Origin: Volvariella volvacea V23
Taxonomy: Eukaryota; Basidiomycota; Agaricomycetes; Agaricales; Pluteaceae
Length of the DNA: 64,000 bases
Assembly (NCBI GenBank): GCA_000349905.1
Contig: KB722744.1
Location: forward strand, 124,001-188,000
Direction of reading: 5' to 3'
The translations under genes were made by a program, and so were the position numbers. The notes under the pieces are model-generated. The model was not told where the DNA came from and did no database searches. It saw nothing but the letters and a program-made list of their open reading frames with translations. This document shows, piece after piece, positions 47,150 to 58,157 of this stretch (position 1 is the first letter of the stretch; every line of letters starts with the position of its first letter).

Positions 47150-48097
47150 ATGCAATTAATAACACCTAAAACCTCTATTCCGCCCTTGCTGGGTGATGGG
47201 AAAGGAGGATACAGAATACAAATCCTAGGGGGCACAGGTATGCGCCGGGAGAATACTCTCGGAGAAGGCTAAAGCGTTAATCGCCAAATGAAATAGGTGC
47301 TGGCAAGGTCCGTCGGCATCGTCCTCAACCCGCCTTACGAGCCTGTTGAACAGACAGCACTACCAACCAGACAACCCTCGCCCTGCGCCTTTCCAAAATC
47401 TTGGGGATCCCTCACATCCCTCTTGACGAGCTGTTCTGGGAACCAGGCTGGACCAGGACTCCCAGAGAAGAGTTTAAATCCAAGATTAGCAAAGCCCTTG
47501 AGCGGGCTGAACGCCAACACTCCACCAGCAGTGGATCCCGCTCTGCTCCATCCCTTTATACAGGGTGGATCACGGATGGGAATTACTTCAGCAATGGGGC
47601 TGCAATGATCACGGAAAAAGCCACGGACGTTATTTGTAAGTTCTCGTTCTTGTCGTTCGAATGTTGGCTTCTTCTTGTGGAGGTGGTACTTACCCTTCAT
47701 GGCTCGAATGACAGGGCTCGACCCGCCCTTTATCCTCTCCTTCTGGAGAGTATTCGTTCGAACAATGAAGAGGCTTGTGGGAGCTGCACCTCCTTGTAGT
47801 GCAGGGTGCGATGAAAACATTCGATCCGTGTTTTTCTCAAGGGATAGCATTCTGATGTTCTGTATTCGATCCTATTCATACACGAGGGCTAAGTACACTG
47901 CGTTGATGCAGTCCATTGGGATTCCCCAATCTGCTTTGGATGAGGGGATGGAAGGGAAGGGCTCTGGTCAAGTCCCCCTTGATGGAAGTGGTATACATGT
48001 AAGGAAGATGAGGAGGATTGGTGGGTGGGGAGGAGAGTCATCGCGGTGGGTCTGCAGCGTAGAAGAGATGGTTGCGCTTGACAGAAAGACATCGTAA
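47150..48097 (+). CDS. P-loop kinase-like protein (FlaR type), copy 2
   Basis: Tandem paralogue of the preceding gene with the same architecture: exons 47150-47237, an 11-nt exon 47297-47307, 47371-47635 and 47715-48097, giving 248 residues. Landmarks are GGTGAGKTTLALRLSKILGI, IPLDELFWEPGWTRTPREEF, WITDGNYF, IWLDPPFILSFWRVFVRTMK and RKMRRIGGWGGESSRWVCSV. Intron 2 offers two acceptors (47353 and 47370); the second restores the Walker A. Same orientation and a 300-bp CT-rich spacer suggest separate promoters. Function is inferred only at the level of nucleotide binding and phosphoryl transfer. Confidence 0.84.
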
Positions 48098-48839
48098 ACT
48101 GACAATATAGATACACGGCTTGAATGCCGAGATTTAGAGATCATAATTGAACCACCTAACATTCATCCAAGAAACGCGGTCTGTGCCATTAATCATCATA
48201 GTTAGAAATGGTAGGATAAACTCGGCAAGTAATAAATTATTCAGTTGCTGCTCCCTGTGGAGGGCATCATCGAAAGCTGAAAGACAAAAAAAAATAGTCT
48301 CTCGTCCTAAGAGATTTGGCTATCCCAAGTCAGTGATGATAGCACTGGGGTACACACGGCTCAACACTCGACATTGACCATCACTGAAAACACAATAATG
48401 CATGCAATTGACATATATCGCACGAGGCTTTTCATTGTGATGGCTAACGTGAGCGAACCCCTAATATGGCACAGCCACCAAGCTACAAAACAATAAGACC
48501 TGGGGAGCAGGCGACTTATGGTCAGGTACTTAATGCTTGGGGTTTAAACGCTCCGCTTTAATTTCAACTAATCCGCGCGTTGGATTGCACAGTGCTCTAG
48601 GGTGTTGTTGACGAGCGCCGAGAATACCTTCCCATCGAGGTATTGTTCCGTCAACAGGTAAGGATAGATTTGAAACGGATTTTCGTGTGCATTAATACCG
48701 TTACTCACACTCCAGATATAGTTACAACCAAAGCAGTCAAAGATTTCAAGCACTTTTATTTGTCTTGTCGGAAACGGATAATATATTAACTGGTTGTATA
48801 TCTGCATAGTATCTTTCCTATAACTGGTTACACCAACCT
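48098..48839. other. Spacer
   Basis: AT-rich 3' flank of the kinase-like gene and the promoter of the arrestin-like gene. A minus frame at 48568-48807 is aromatic-rich without domain evidence. Confidence 0.4.
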
Positions 48840-51164
48840 ATGGCACACCTAATCGCTCATCCTACCTCAGTCAGTGACTCATGGCCGCTCTTACCCACCA
48901 GCTCGGAGAATGGAGATGCCCACTCTGGTCCAACAATGTTGAGGGAGTTACCCCCTCGATACTCAAGCCTCGAACAGTTCTCAAACTTGCCGACCGGTGC
49001 ATCGCCACGGTACTCCACGATTTTTGGTGGCGGAAGTACCATTATCGCGCAACCCAGCCCTCCAGTAGCTTCTACATCGAGAACGACGACGACTGAACGC
49101 GTCTCAAGTCCAGCGCGTCTATCGAGTATAATTGAATCATACCCTATCGACTTACAGCCAAATTTGGATCCACAGTCGAAGGAAGTACGCGCCCATTTGA
49201 ACACGCTACCTGTGCCGTTCTCGTTGTCAGCCCCATTACCTCAACCCGGGGTGAAGCTGGAGAAAAAATCCGGGAGTTATCCCAACGAGAAGCCCGCAAA
49301 GAAGGATACCCAGATAGCTCCCCAAACCGTGCACCCACCTCCTCCATTAACCATATATCAACATACTCCCCCGTCCTCCGCCGGCTCAACTACCAATAGC
49401 CCCACGGACACCCATTCGGATGGTTCGTGCGCAGGACACGTAAACTCTAAAATTACGAAACACGTCTTCCAGCTGAGGGATAGCAAGGACTTCCCCTGGC
49501 TTACTCTTAGTATTGACAGCCGGGCCCGTAATGCCCAAAGCACTCCGGTGTTCCACGGAGAGGATGCCATAACAGGCTCTGTGCACCTGACTGCCGATTC
49601 GTCGAGTTCCAGTATACAAGCAGTCACTTTGACGGTACGCCTGTGACGTTTGCCTCCTTGACACACAATTGATGCCGCGGTTTATCAGATCGTTGGACAA
49701 TTGATTACTAGTGCCTATGAGGAAGGCATTTACACGTTCATGGAACACACGTCCACTATCTGGACCAAGGCATCTCATCTGGGCAAGTCGTCCGTATCTA
49801 TCAGCTCGGCACAAAGCACAGGAGGCAGTGCGATCATAGGATCCAGACTGTTGGGTGGTTATACGTGGCCTATCTGCATTCCCTTCCCAGATGAGGTTGG
49901 TTTGGAACGAGGAAAGAATGTACCTGCGCAGCTCGTCCAGCCACCTCCATCCATCCTGGAAAAGTCTGTCAACGCAAGTATCAAATATGAGCTGATTCTC
50001 AGAGTATGCCGAGGAAGGTTTAAATCGGACTCCCGGTAAGCGCACCATGCTGTCACTTTAAGTTATGGTGCTCACGTTATCATATTCCATACCTAGATTA
50101 AAGACCCCGGTTATTTATGTCCCCAAGATCATACCAAAACCAGCCTCACCGCTAATTCAGTTATCATATCGCCAAAACGCACCCTTACCGGGTCCCAAAG
50201 TCGATCAGGAGGGGTGGCATACCCTCACTTCCGTAACCGTCCGGGGCAGGATAGGAGATCGGCGAGATGCGCAGGCCCAGTATACCGTCTGTCATTTTAA
50301 CTCCTTCTTTTTTGGTTCTCCGCTGACGTTCTGGTAGCTATCCGTTGCTAACCCGGTGAGTTGCACGAGGAGGGCTTCTAGCTCTGAAAATTTCTCATGG
50401 GGATGTATTTCTAGCTTTGCTACGCACGGGGAAGCGTTGTTCCCCTCAGTTTGGCAGTCGAGAGTCAACAGTCTGACGTGCTTGACACCTTGTCTTCGCC
50501 CAACGTCAACTCTGTCGTTTTGAAACGCCGTGTCAAGTACTATCGCGACGCTTCCTTCTACTCCGCAGCAAACTCAGAGGACGGTCAACTCGTCGAGACA
50601 GAAGCGATCGCGGATGCGATATGGTGGACGCCAGCAAAAGACGGCCTACACGCCACGACGGAGAAAAGACTAGAGGGCGAGATCCATCTAAACGAAAACC
50701 TCCTGCCCACGTCTAATTTTCCCCTATTTGTCATTGAGGCGAGTGTTCGATATGTGAAGAAACGAAAAGAGGATTGACATATCCGGTTTTTGATTTGATT
50801 GATGCAGTATTTCGTCATACTCTATCCGCCGGAAGGCAGCAATTTCCAACCCGAATCACGTAACGCCCTGGCAACACAACGGATCAGGGTTGGAACCGTT
50901 CATCCAGTAGGGTGTCCAATCCCGAGATCGTTTACGACTGAGCCTGCAAGGAGACGGACGTCCCTCAATATCGAGAAGCGACAAAGTCAAGCTAAATCCA
51001 AGGAAGATCCTTACGCTATGTGGGCCGGCTATGGCTCTGCCGACCTTACGTTCAACTCGGCTGGGGTGTCTATGAACAACACCCTGAAAGATCAGAAATT
51101 CCGGACGTCGAAACGAAGTACCAAGGCCAAATTCGAACCTATAGAGGACATTGGCGGAGAATGA
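48840..51164 (+). CDS. Arrestin-like protein (intact copy)
   Basis: Six exons (48840-49634, 49689-50035, 50097-50286, an 18-nt exon 50338-50355, 50415-50738 and 50808-51164) give about 676 residues. The N terminus is disordered (PPRYSS repeats, Ser/Pro). Arrestin-fold strands follow: ITKHVFQLRDSKDFPWLTLS, ITGSVHL, TLTIVGQLITSAYEEGIYTF, GGYTWPICIPFPDE and YVPKIIPKPASPLIQLSYRQ. They are followed by GPKVDQEGWHTL, LCYARGSVVPLSLAVES and the terminal YFVILYPPE block. Arrestin-related proteins recruit ubiquitin ligases to membrane cargo or act in signalling; the partner here is unknown. The donor of intron 5 is GC (GCGAGT at 50739), and the exon-intron pattern is shared with the dead copy at 25276. 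Confidence 0.87.
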
Positions 51165-51417
51165 ATCTCTTGACTGGCCAGATATGCGTGCGCAGCAACG
51201 CGTTTCTCAAGTACTTCATCACCCTTACCTGCCCACGACCACGGAAACGCTTCCAAGTCATTGTTGACGCTGGAGTCCGAAAAATTGAGAGGAAAAGAAA
51301 AACTGGCATGTCATATTCGTAGGGCATAAAGGCATACGGGCATAAGAGACTACCGACCGTATCCGTACATCGCGTTCGTAAATAAAGAAATAGAATAGAA
51401 CTGTACAGAAAACCATC

Positions 51418-52867
51418 CTATGAGGAGAACTTGAAAGCGTAAAGCAACCAACATCCAAATACAGCAGTGAGAGCACCAAAGAGACCGAGAGCAAATATCT
51501 TGATGGGGGTCAGCGGAGGACTAATATTACTATTATACATGTTTTGCGATATTAGCATTTGTTCTCGTTCCGAGGGGGTAACGGAAGAAAATCTAGAAGG
51601 AGAGCCTCGAGGCCCGACGGAAGGGTGTCTCGCTGGTGCAATGTCGTAGCCGCCATATGGATGAGGTGCGGGGAGATTGTGAGAGGGGGAGGAGGAAGTG
51701 TGGTGGGGTAGCGCGTCTGGCAAACCAAACATCGGAGGGGGTGGAAAGAGGTGGTGGGGGTCTTCAGCATAAGGCGGTATATCGCCTCTGTGTCTGAATC
51801 CTGGGGGCCCGGGGGTGCGGCGCTCGTCTCTGATGATATCCAGGTATCCATGGCCTAGCGGTTCGGATGTGCTGCGAAGACCCCCACCCTCTTGCTGCAC
51901 GCGATGTCCGTTTGCCAGCACGTTCATCATCTGCTCGTCCTGAGCCATAACTACAAGGCATGATGGATCCCTGCCTACTGGTGGGGAATGCACAACTCTG
52001 GAGTTTGCTTCCGCTGGCGATGTCCGTTCATTTGACGGACGACCAACTATGCTAAAGTGAACATCTGCATTGGCTAGATAGTTGACGAGATCTGGCACGT
52101 CGTCTCTTGTAGTCCTGAAAATTGCGCCTATCATACGTGAATCTTTGACGAACCGTCGAAAATTGGAGCCAGAAGAAGTTATTGTACTCGACGAACCGTT
52201 TGCTCCCGCGTCTTCCGGGTCATCTTCTGCAGGTCGCTCTGGCGGTTGTTGCGGTGGTAGAAAGGATTGCGCGGGAGTTTCATCACCTATGATCTGAGTA
52301 GGCGCGTTCAAGGGTATACTGGAGTGCGGTTTGCTGGGTTGTATCTGCTTCATGTTGGCACGGTGCATCAGAGTTGGGGTGTCCCACTGAGGAGGTCGAA
52401 CTTGTGGAGCTGGGGGTGTACGGCGGACGGGCAGTGGACTAGACGATGGTGGGGGCTACCATACCAATGTGTCAAGATTTTGACGATTTGGCATGAGGGA
52501 ACGTACCCAGGCAGGTGAAGAACTTCGATTCCAATCTTGTGGCGCGAGTTTCGGGGAGTCTGAACTTTGTGGTTGAAGTGCAGGGGGACCGGTATACCTG
52601 CCTAGTTCTACCTCTGGACATATCCACGACCCATCCGACGATCGTTTGTGACCCTTCATTGGCGAACCGCATGGACTGTGATAGTAGGACTTCTTTGGTG
52701 GAGGAGGCATTTCTGGTGGTTCGTTGTGGCGGCGTTCGCGATAAGAACTCGCTTCACCTGTTGCTCGCCTGCGTTCTACGGCTAAAAGACAAGTGCTGGG
52801 CGTCAGTGAGGGCGACAAAGTATAACAATTATGAAGACATGGATGTTATACCTTCTTTTAGTGTCAT
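51418..52867 (-). CDS. Tail-anchored membrane protein, unknown
   Basis: Three exons on the minus strand: a 16-nt first exon (52852-52867, MTLKE), a second beginning at 52781 (AVERRRATGEASSYRERRHN) and a third ending at 51418. Most of the protein is Pro/Ser-rich and disordered (PPPPKK, PPQQPPERPAED). One ordered island is FRRFVKDSRMIGAIFRTTRD with VPDLVNYLANADVHFSIVG. The C terminus ends in a single TM helix (IFALGLFGALTAVFGCWLLY) and a short AFKFSS tail, so it is probably tail-anchored with the bulk in the cytosol. No family is recognised. The first exon is the least certain part. Confidence 0.68.
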
Positions 52868-53489
52868 AGCGACCTCAGAGTGAGCGAAAGTCAACAAAGC
52901 GAAGGGACTACCACATACGGTACAAGTCCATCATTGTGTTCGCTGACATGTTTGTGGTAAGTTATTTGGAACGATGGCCCTGTGCCGGTCTCGTGTTTGG
53001 CCCCCTCAATTCCCCCAATAGGCAAATTGGAGAATTGATTAATACAAGCGCCCACACCTGGATGTTACTAAACAATGGAGAAAGATGGGAAGGGCTGCTC
53101 TTGGGGGAGCATGGTTATATGAATCTTCACATAGCTAGCACGAGGAGCACAATGGCAGTTGAACGGAACAATGGAGGATTATCGATCTGTGATAGACTTC
53201 CCTAGCTCGGTAAGCCACTCAGGTCTGCTAAAAATTCAGACCTACCCCAATGGAGATAGTGACGACCAACTCCGATGGAGATCATCGTGGTCGGTGAGAC
53301 TTTGTCCGGGCAGGCGCTTATACGCCGATTCAAAACTTTGAGAGCGCAAGAGTACGATAATCGGCGTCTATTCCAATGTCTGTCGTGGTGTATACTACAG
53401 TGTGTCGATATGATCCGATAATGCAAATAGTAACACATACAAATCATTTAAAGTCTACGAAACATCTCTACTCCCTAAAAACGGTAAAA
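52868..53489. other. Spacer
   Basis: Short open frames only. The segment lies between the promoter of the tail-anchored gene (-) and the 3' end of the antiporter gene (-). No repeat or RNA gene is seen. Confidence 0.4.
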
Positions 53490-56400
53490 TTATGATGATA
53501 AAGTATTGGGCCTTCTGGGCTTAAGCGGTGCCTGCAAGACCAGCAAGCTGGCATTAGTATTTGTAGCAATAAATGTAGCTCCAACGATGCCCAGTGTCTT
53601 GGGCACAAACGACCTCATGTCAGATCCATGTTCTCGCATGACCTGAACCAACTCCTTCTTCTGATCCTCCGCAACTGTGGATCGCGACCTGCCCACAAGG
53701 ATAATGACGCTTCGGCCGTCTGTGGGTTTATCCTGGTAATCTTTAAGGGACTGCAGCATTGAATGCAAAGGCCTTGCCGTGTAGACAGTGGAGAATTCCA
53801 TCCGTGATGAAGCAGAGCCTGGAACCATGCTCCATGGTTCTGCATAACGACACCATATGTCGTTATCTAGGGCGCGCTCATTCTGCAACGAGGGGGCCGC
53901 GTGTGCGTCCCCTGTGACATTACCCGAGGTTATGTCTTCACCCGTCATAGCCTATCGCGAGATTCGTGAGAGATAGAACGGCATACACACATAAAGACTC
54001 CCTTACCATGATCGATGGGGCTGGCGCGTCAATAGGACTCGCAGGTACGCCAGCGTCCTGGGTATTGCTAGCCCCTTCCGCCGGTAGATATCGCACGATA
54101 GTGGCCGTGACAAACGTTGTCGTACATAATTGCACCAGAAAGGAAAGTGCCAAACGGTCATCAGGTCCGCCGAAAAAAGGGAGGAACAGATGATGACGAC
54201 TCGAGGATGATGCAGATGACGCTGATGTAAAGCTCGAGCTATTAGGTTCTCGATCGACAAAGAGTGCGATGTCCCTGCGGCTGTGAGCAAAGACGTTCCT
54301 GATAAACTCGGAATAGACTGCAGAGTTGGTTTGATCTTCCATAATGGTTTTCTGCGCATTGCCTCCATCCCCGTGGCTGCGAGCACCGGGTGAGGGTGGC
54401 TCTGTATCTTGAACTGAGATGGTTCCTCGTGGCCAGGGTATGATGATCATCTGAGAGTTGCTCCTGGCAGCCCTGTCGGTTATCGCTCGTGGCATATCTT
54501 GGGCACTCACACAAGCTACCTCTGCGGAAATGTTGAGGTGTTGCAAATGGCCATATGTTCGCAGGACGGACAGTAAAGGATCGTTATAGTAGAACGAATC
54601 CACCTCTTGAAACCGCAGAAACGTCGACCAGCGATCGGATAATTCAACGAATCGGAGGGCGTGAAGAGAAAGCGAAGGCCGGGTATCAGCGGTGTTGAGT
54701 GTCAGCTCGGAGGGATTTGCATTCTCGTGTATAGTTTCGAGGGTGGGGGATGCAACGGGGATCGTTGGCTGCAACAATTGCGATAGAACCATTGCTGCCG
54801 GGAGCTGCTCGACCTTATCGAGGACGAGTGCGAATCTTGATTTGAGGCCCCTATCCCGGAAGAAATCTGGCACACTGTCACTGTCCTTCAGGGAGGGCTT
54901 TACTGATTGCGCTTCCTCATGGTCAATCGTAGGAACACGATATTTCGGAGGATAGATCAATGCAGCCATTGGCGCGGCTAGAATGGTGAGGAAAAGGGCC
55001 ATAACCACAAACATGGAGAATGTGCGGGGATCGAGAATATTCGCCTGAAGACCCATATTCAAAATGATGAAGCCAACAAGCCTGAGTCAACCGCATTAGC
55101 ACAGCTCACGCGAGAGGCAAGCACGGATCATACCCTTTACAGGTCATCAGTAAGCCTATAGCCCCGGACTGTCTCCAACTGAATCCCATAGTATATGCCG
55201 CAACAGCACACGGCACCGCTTTGGCGAAAAGGCCGACCGCACAAATTGACGCCGTGAAACCCCAGGAAAAACCATCGTTTAGCAGGCTGAGGTCTGTTTG
55301 GAGCCCTGAAATAGTGTAATACTTCAAGATATTGAGCAACCCTGGCTGCGATCGAGGTCAAATGTGCAATCAAATACGTACAATGGGTGCGAAAAAGGAC
55401 AGAAGGTCTTCCAATCGCTCTACAAGCGAAATGATGAATTCTTCCTGATGAGGGACGACCAAGCCAGCTATGAATGCACCTAAGCCAAGGTAAGCTCCAC
55501 ACAACTGGAGATAAGATGCGAGATATCTTACCGAAGATAGCATGAAGTCCGATAAAGTCCGTGAAAAAGGCGGAGATGAAAACCAAGAAAAGTGTTACGC
55601 TCATCATGAATGGAGTTGGAGACCCTCGATCAAAGCTTCCTGTACGGTGTGCCAACCATCTGAATATCCATCGACCAGGAATCATCAGGAATACTACGTA
55701 ACCCAACGCCGTTAATGAAATATACACCGCCACGATCCACGAGGATGAATTGATCAATGCTAAATTCAACGCCAAAAGAACCCAGTTCAAGAAATCTATG
55801 ACAATGCCCGCGGAGAGCACGACGACTTCCACGTCTGTGCCGCGTAGGTTGAGCTGGTTGAGGATGCGAAAAAGTACAGGGAATGCCGTGATTGCAGCCA
55901 CGATTCCAGTAAAGAGCATGAAATCGCCAACCCTCACTGCGCCTTGCAGAGCAATCGCCGATCGTCCGTATAATCCGAAGCCCAATACTGCGCCGAGACC
56001 AAAAGGGAAGAAAAACCCAGCGGCAAAAATAGCAAGCGAGGGCTTAAGGTTCCGTTTGAGTATTCTGGCATTGAATTGGAGACCAATGAGGAAAATAAAT
56101 AATATAGTCGCAGTTGTGCTTGTAAGCCGAAGAAGTGGCATTGAGGCGGGGGGAAATATCGTTGAAGTAAAATTTGGGATACGGCCCATCACGGTAGGGC
56201 CTAGAATGATTCCAACAACGACCTCTGCCACAACACGAGGCAAGGACAGGCGCGAAGTCACCAAGGCCAATGCCTGGGTCATGGCGATGATTATCACTGC
56301 GTGAAGAAGTTGGCTCAAGGGTGCAGATTTAGAAGAGTTGAATACTCACAGACTTGGATAACCCATAATCTAAGAGGGTTTTGAGCATCGAATTCCGTCG

Positions 56401-56548
56401 GATTAGCGCCTGACAGCGCGTTATTCTATGGACAAAGGGTCAAACAGTTATTCAAACAGGATGGCGGCCTACCTACCGCTTTTGCCGCCACGTCAGTGGC
56501 TTGTCTCGAACCGAGCAGTGCTAGGAAGTCGTGAATAACTTGGCCCAT
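53490..56548 (-). CDS. Cation/H+ antiporter (KHA1/CPA2 type), divergent copy
   Basis: Exons join from MGQVIHDFLALLGSRQATDV (56548) through LSGANPTEFDAQNPLRLWVI and LIIIAMTQALALVTSRLSLP to a 12-13 TM core. Landmarks are VVAEVVVGIILGPTVMGRIP, FIFLIGLQFN, ITAFPVLFRILNQL, FFTDFIGLHAIFG, AFIAGLVVPHQEEF, YTISGLQTDLSLLNDG and AIGLLMTCKGL. A long cytosolic C-terminal domain has LDKVEQLPAAMVLSQLLQP and FFGGPDDRLAL. The family exchanges K+ or Na+ for H+ across membranes of endosomes or other organelles. The transport motif SAGxGNDxxGW of its tandem partner reads SAGIVIDFLNW here: the Asp is kept, the Asn is lost. It also reads GLVGFIILNMGL where the partner has GLVELIVLNIGL. Confidence 0.87.
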
Positions 56549-58157
56549 ATTGGCGCCAGGAAAAGTGAACAGAGAAAGAAGCAACGAGGACAGAGGGTCC
56601 TCCTCCCCGCGAATAAGTACTTTGGCATAAATCCTTAAGACCCCAATACAGTTAGTATGCAAACGTAAAATTTACGGAAATGAAGGAGGTAAGCTAACGC
56701 ACCAAATATACTTGCATACCTATTCCGCATGGAGAGGGGAACACCGGCAGTAATTGACAGCCTAGCCATTGATGCTTGCTTACCCTCACCCCCGTTTCGA
56801 CGTATTCTTTGACGGCCTCCTCAATATGGGAGCTTGGAGTACCCAACAGGTGCTCGCAGCTTGTAATGGACGCAACACTGCATTTCCCACCTGGTCCCTT
56901 GGCTGATCACCATATGTCTTTCGTGAAAAACGTTCGTTCTATGTCCTTCCCCTCGGCTGATAGGACCGGGACAAATTAACCCAGTCAACCAGCAGCCTGG
57001 ATACACAAGGGAAGCGCACCATGAGAGCTGTGAATGACGACAGGAAAACACTTGATGCGTTGTGAGCTCTTAACGCCACACGTAGAATTGGGGAGGAGCG
57101 ATTATCCACAGCAGCAAACAGAAAAAAAGAGAACCGAGGCGATCAACCGTGCACCACGCATAACCCGAGATTGTGATTGCTCATCAGGGCTTGGGTGGTG
57201 TAGACTCATTTTTCAAGTTCATCACCCTGGAACGCACATTGATTTGACATGCCTTTGGTCACAGTTATACAGCAGTGCGATAATCTGAGTACAGCAAGGC
57301 AGCGGCGAGTTAATTGCGGCATACTGGACCCTGTGAGTGAATTGTGTGGTGTGCCGATAGTGCACGAGATCTTGCATCAAGATCAGTGAAGCCTCTATCT
57401 CTTGACATAGCTTGCCTGGCAGTGAGAACAGAGAGTTAGCATAACTTTCGGAAGGGATCAAGGCCTTCATTCGCACCTGGGGATTCATTGATATGAATCG
57501 ATGGGGTCGTCTCCATTCCGGAACCGTAAGTCCCATCTCCTCCTCGGTGAAGCGGGTTCGTGGGATGGGCGTCCTCGACACCGTAAGTACCCGAGTGGTG
57601 ATATGCCCATTATCAATCGCTGAGAACGAGTACAAGAGAGAACCACCTCAAGTACCCAATCGTGGATGCTTGGAATTGCTCTCCACTGCACTGGTTGAAA
57701 CTTGGCACGGAAGCGAAGCTTGGCGGCCCCATGAGTTGCGCTGTCCCTGTGGTAATAGCAACTAGCAAGCGTGCTAGATTCGAGCCACAAGCGACCAAGT
57801 AGGTGTGCGAAAAAAATTAGGGAAAGACGTGATAGGACATCAATCACGCAGCATGCGAATGGTTCGTGATAGGGAAAAGACGTGAGAACCGAGAGTGCTG
57901 CGGTGGCGGTGAATGCTTAGTGCACGCCTGGGAAACGTGGTCATCATTTTGAGAGATAAGATTAGATCCAGTTGAGAACCCTCTAAGCATAGACAACTAC
58001 CAAGAGAAACCCAAAACCCCAAGACGAAAGCAAGAAACGACTAAGGTCATAACGAGTCATTAGCATCAGGCAGCGAAGCACAACGAAAGCGTGGTAAGTA
58101 ATAGTACAAGCGGGTCGTGTCATAAAAATGGGAATTGAACCGGGAGGGCATCATTCA
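56549..58157. other. Spacer between tandem antiporter genes
   Basis: Minus-strand frames at 57222-57635 and 57485-57847 are open for over 100 codons and overlap each other. The first contains MGLTVPEWRRPHRFISMNPQ, but no domain is recognised. Two identical donor-like ACCGTAAGT sites on the + strand (about 57527 and 57581) lie within it. I cannot decide whether a small gene exists here. Confidence 0.35.

Noticed and set aside
57222..57847. Overlapping minus-strand frames between the antiporters as genes
   Set aside because: They overlap in different frames and neither shows a domain. Donor-like motifs on the opposite strand make chance openness likely.
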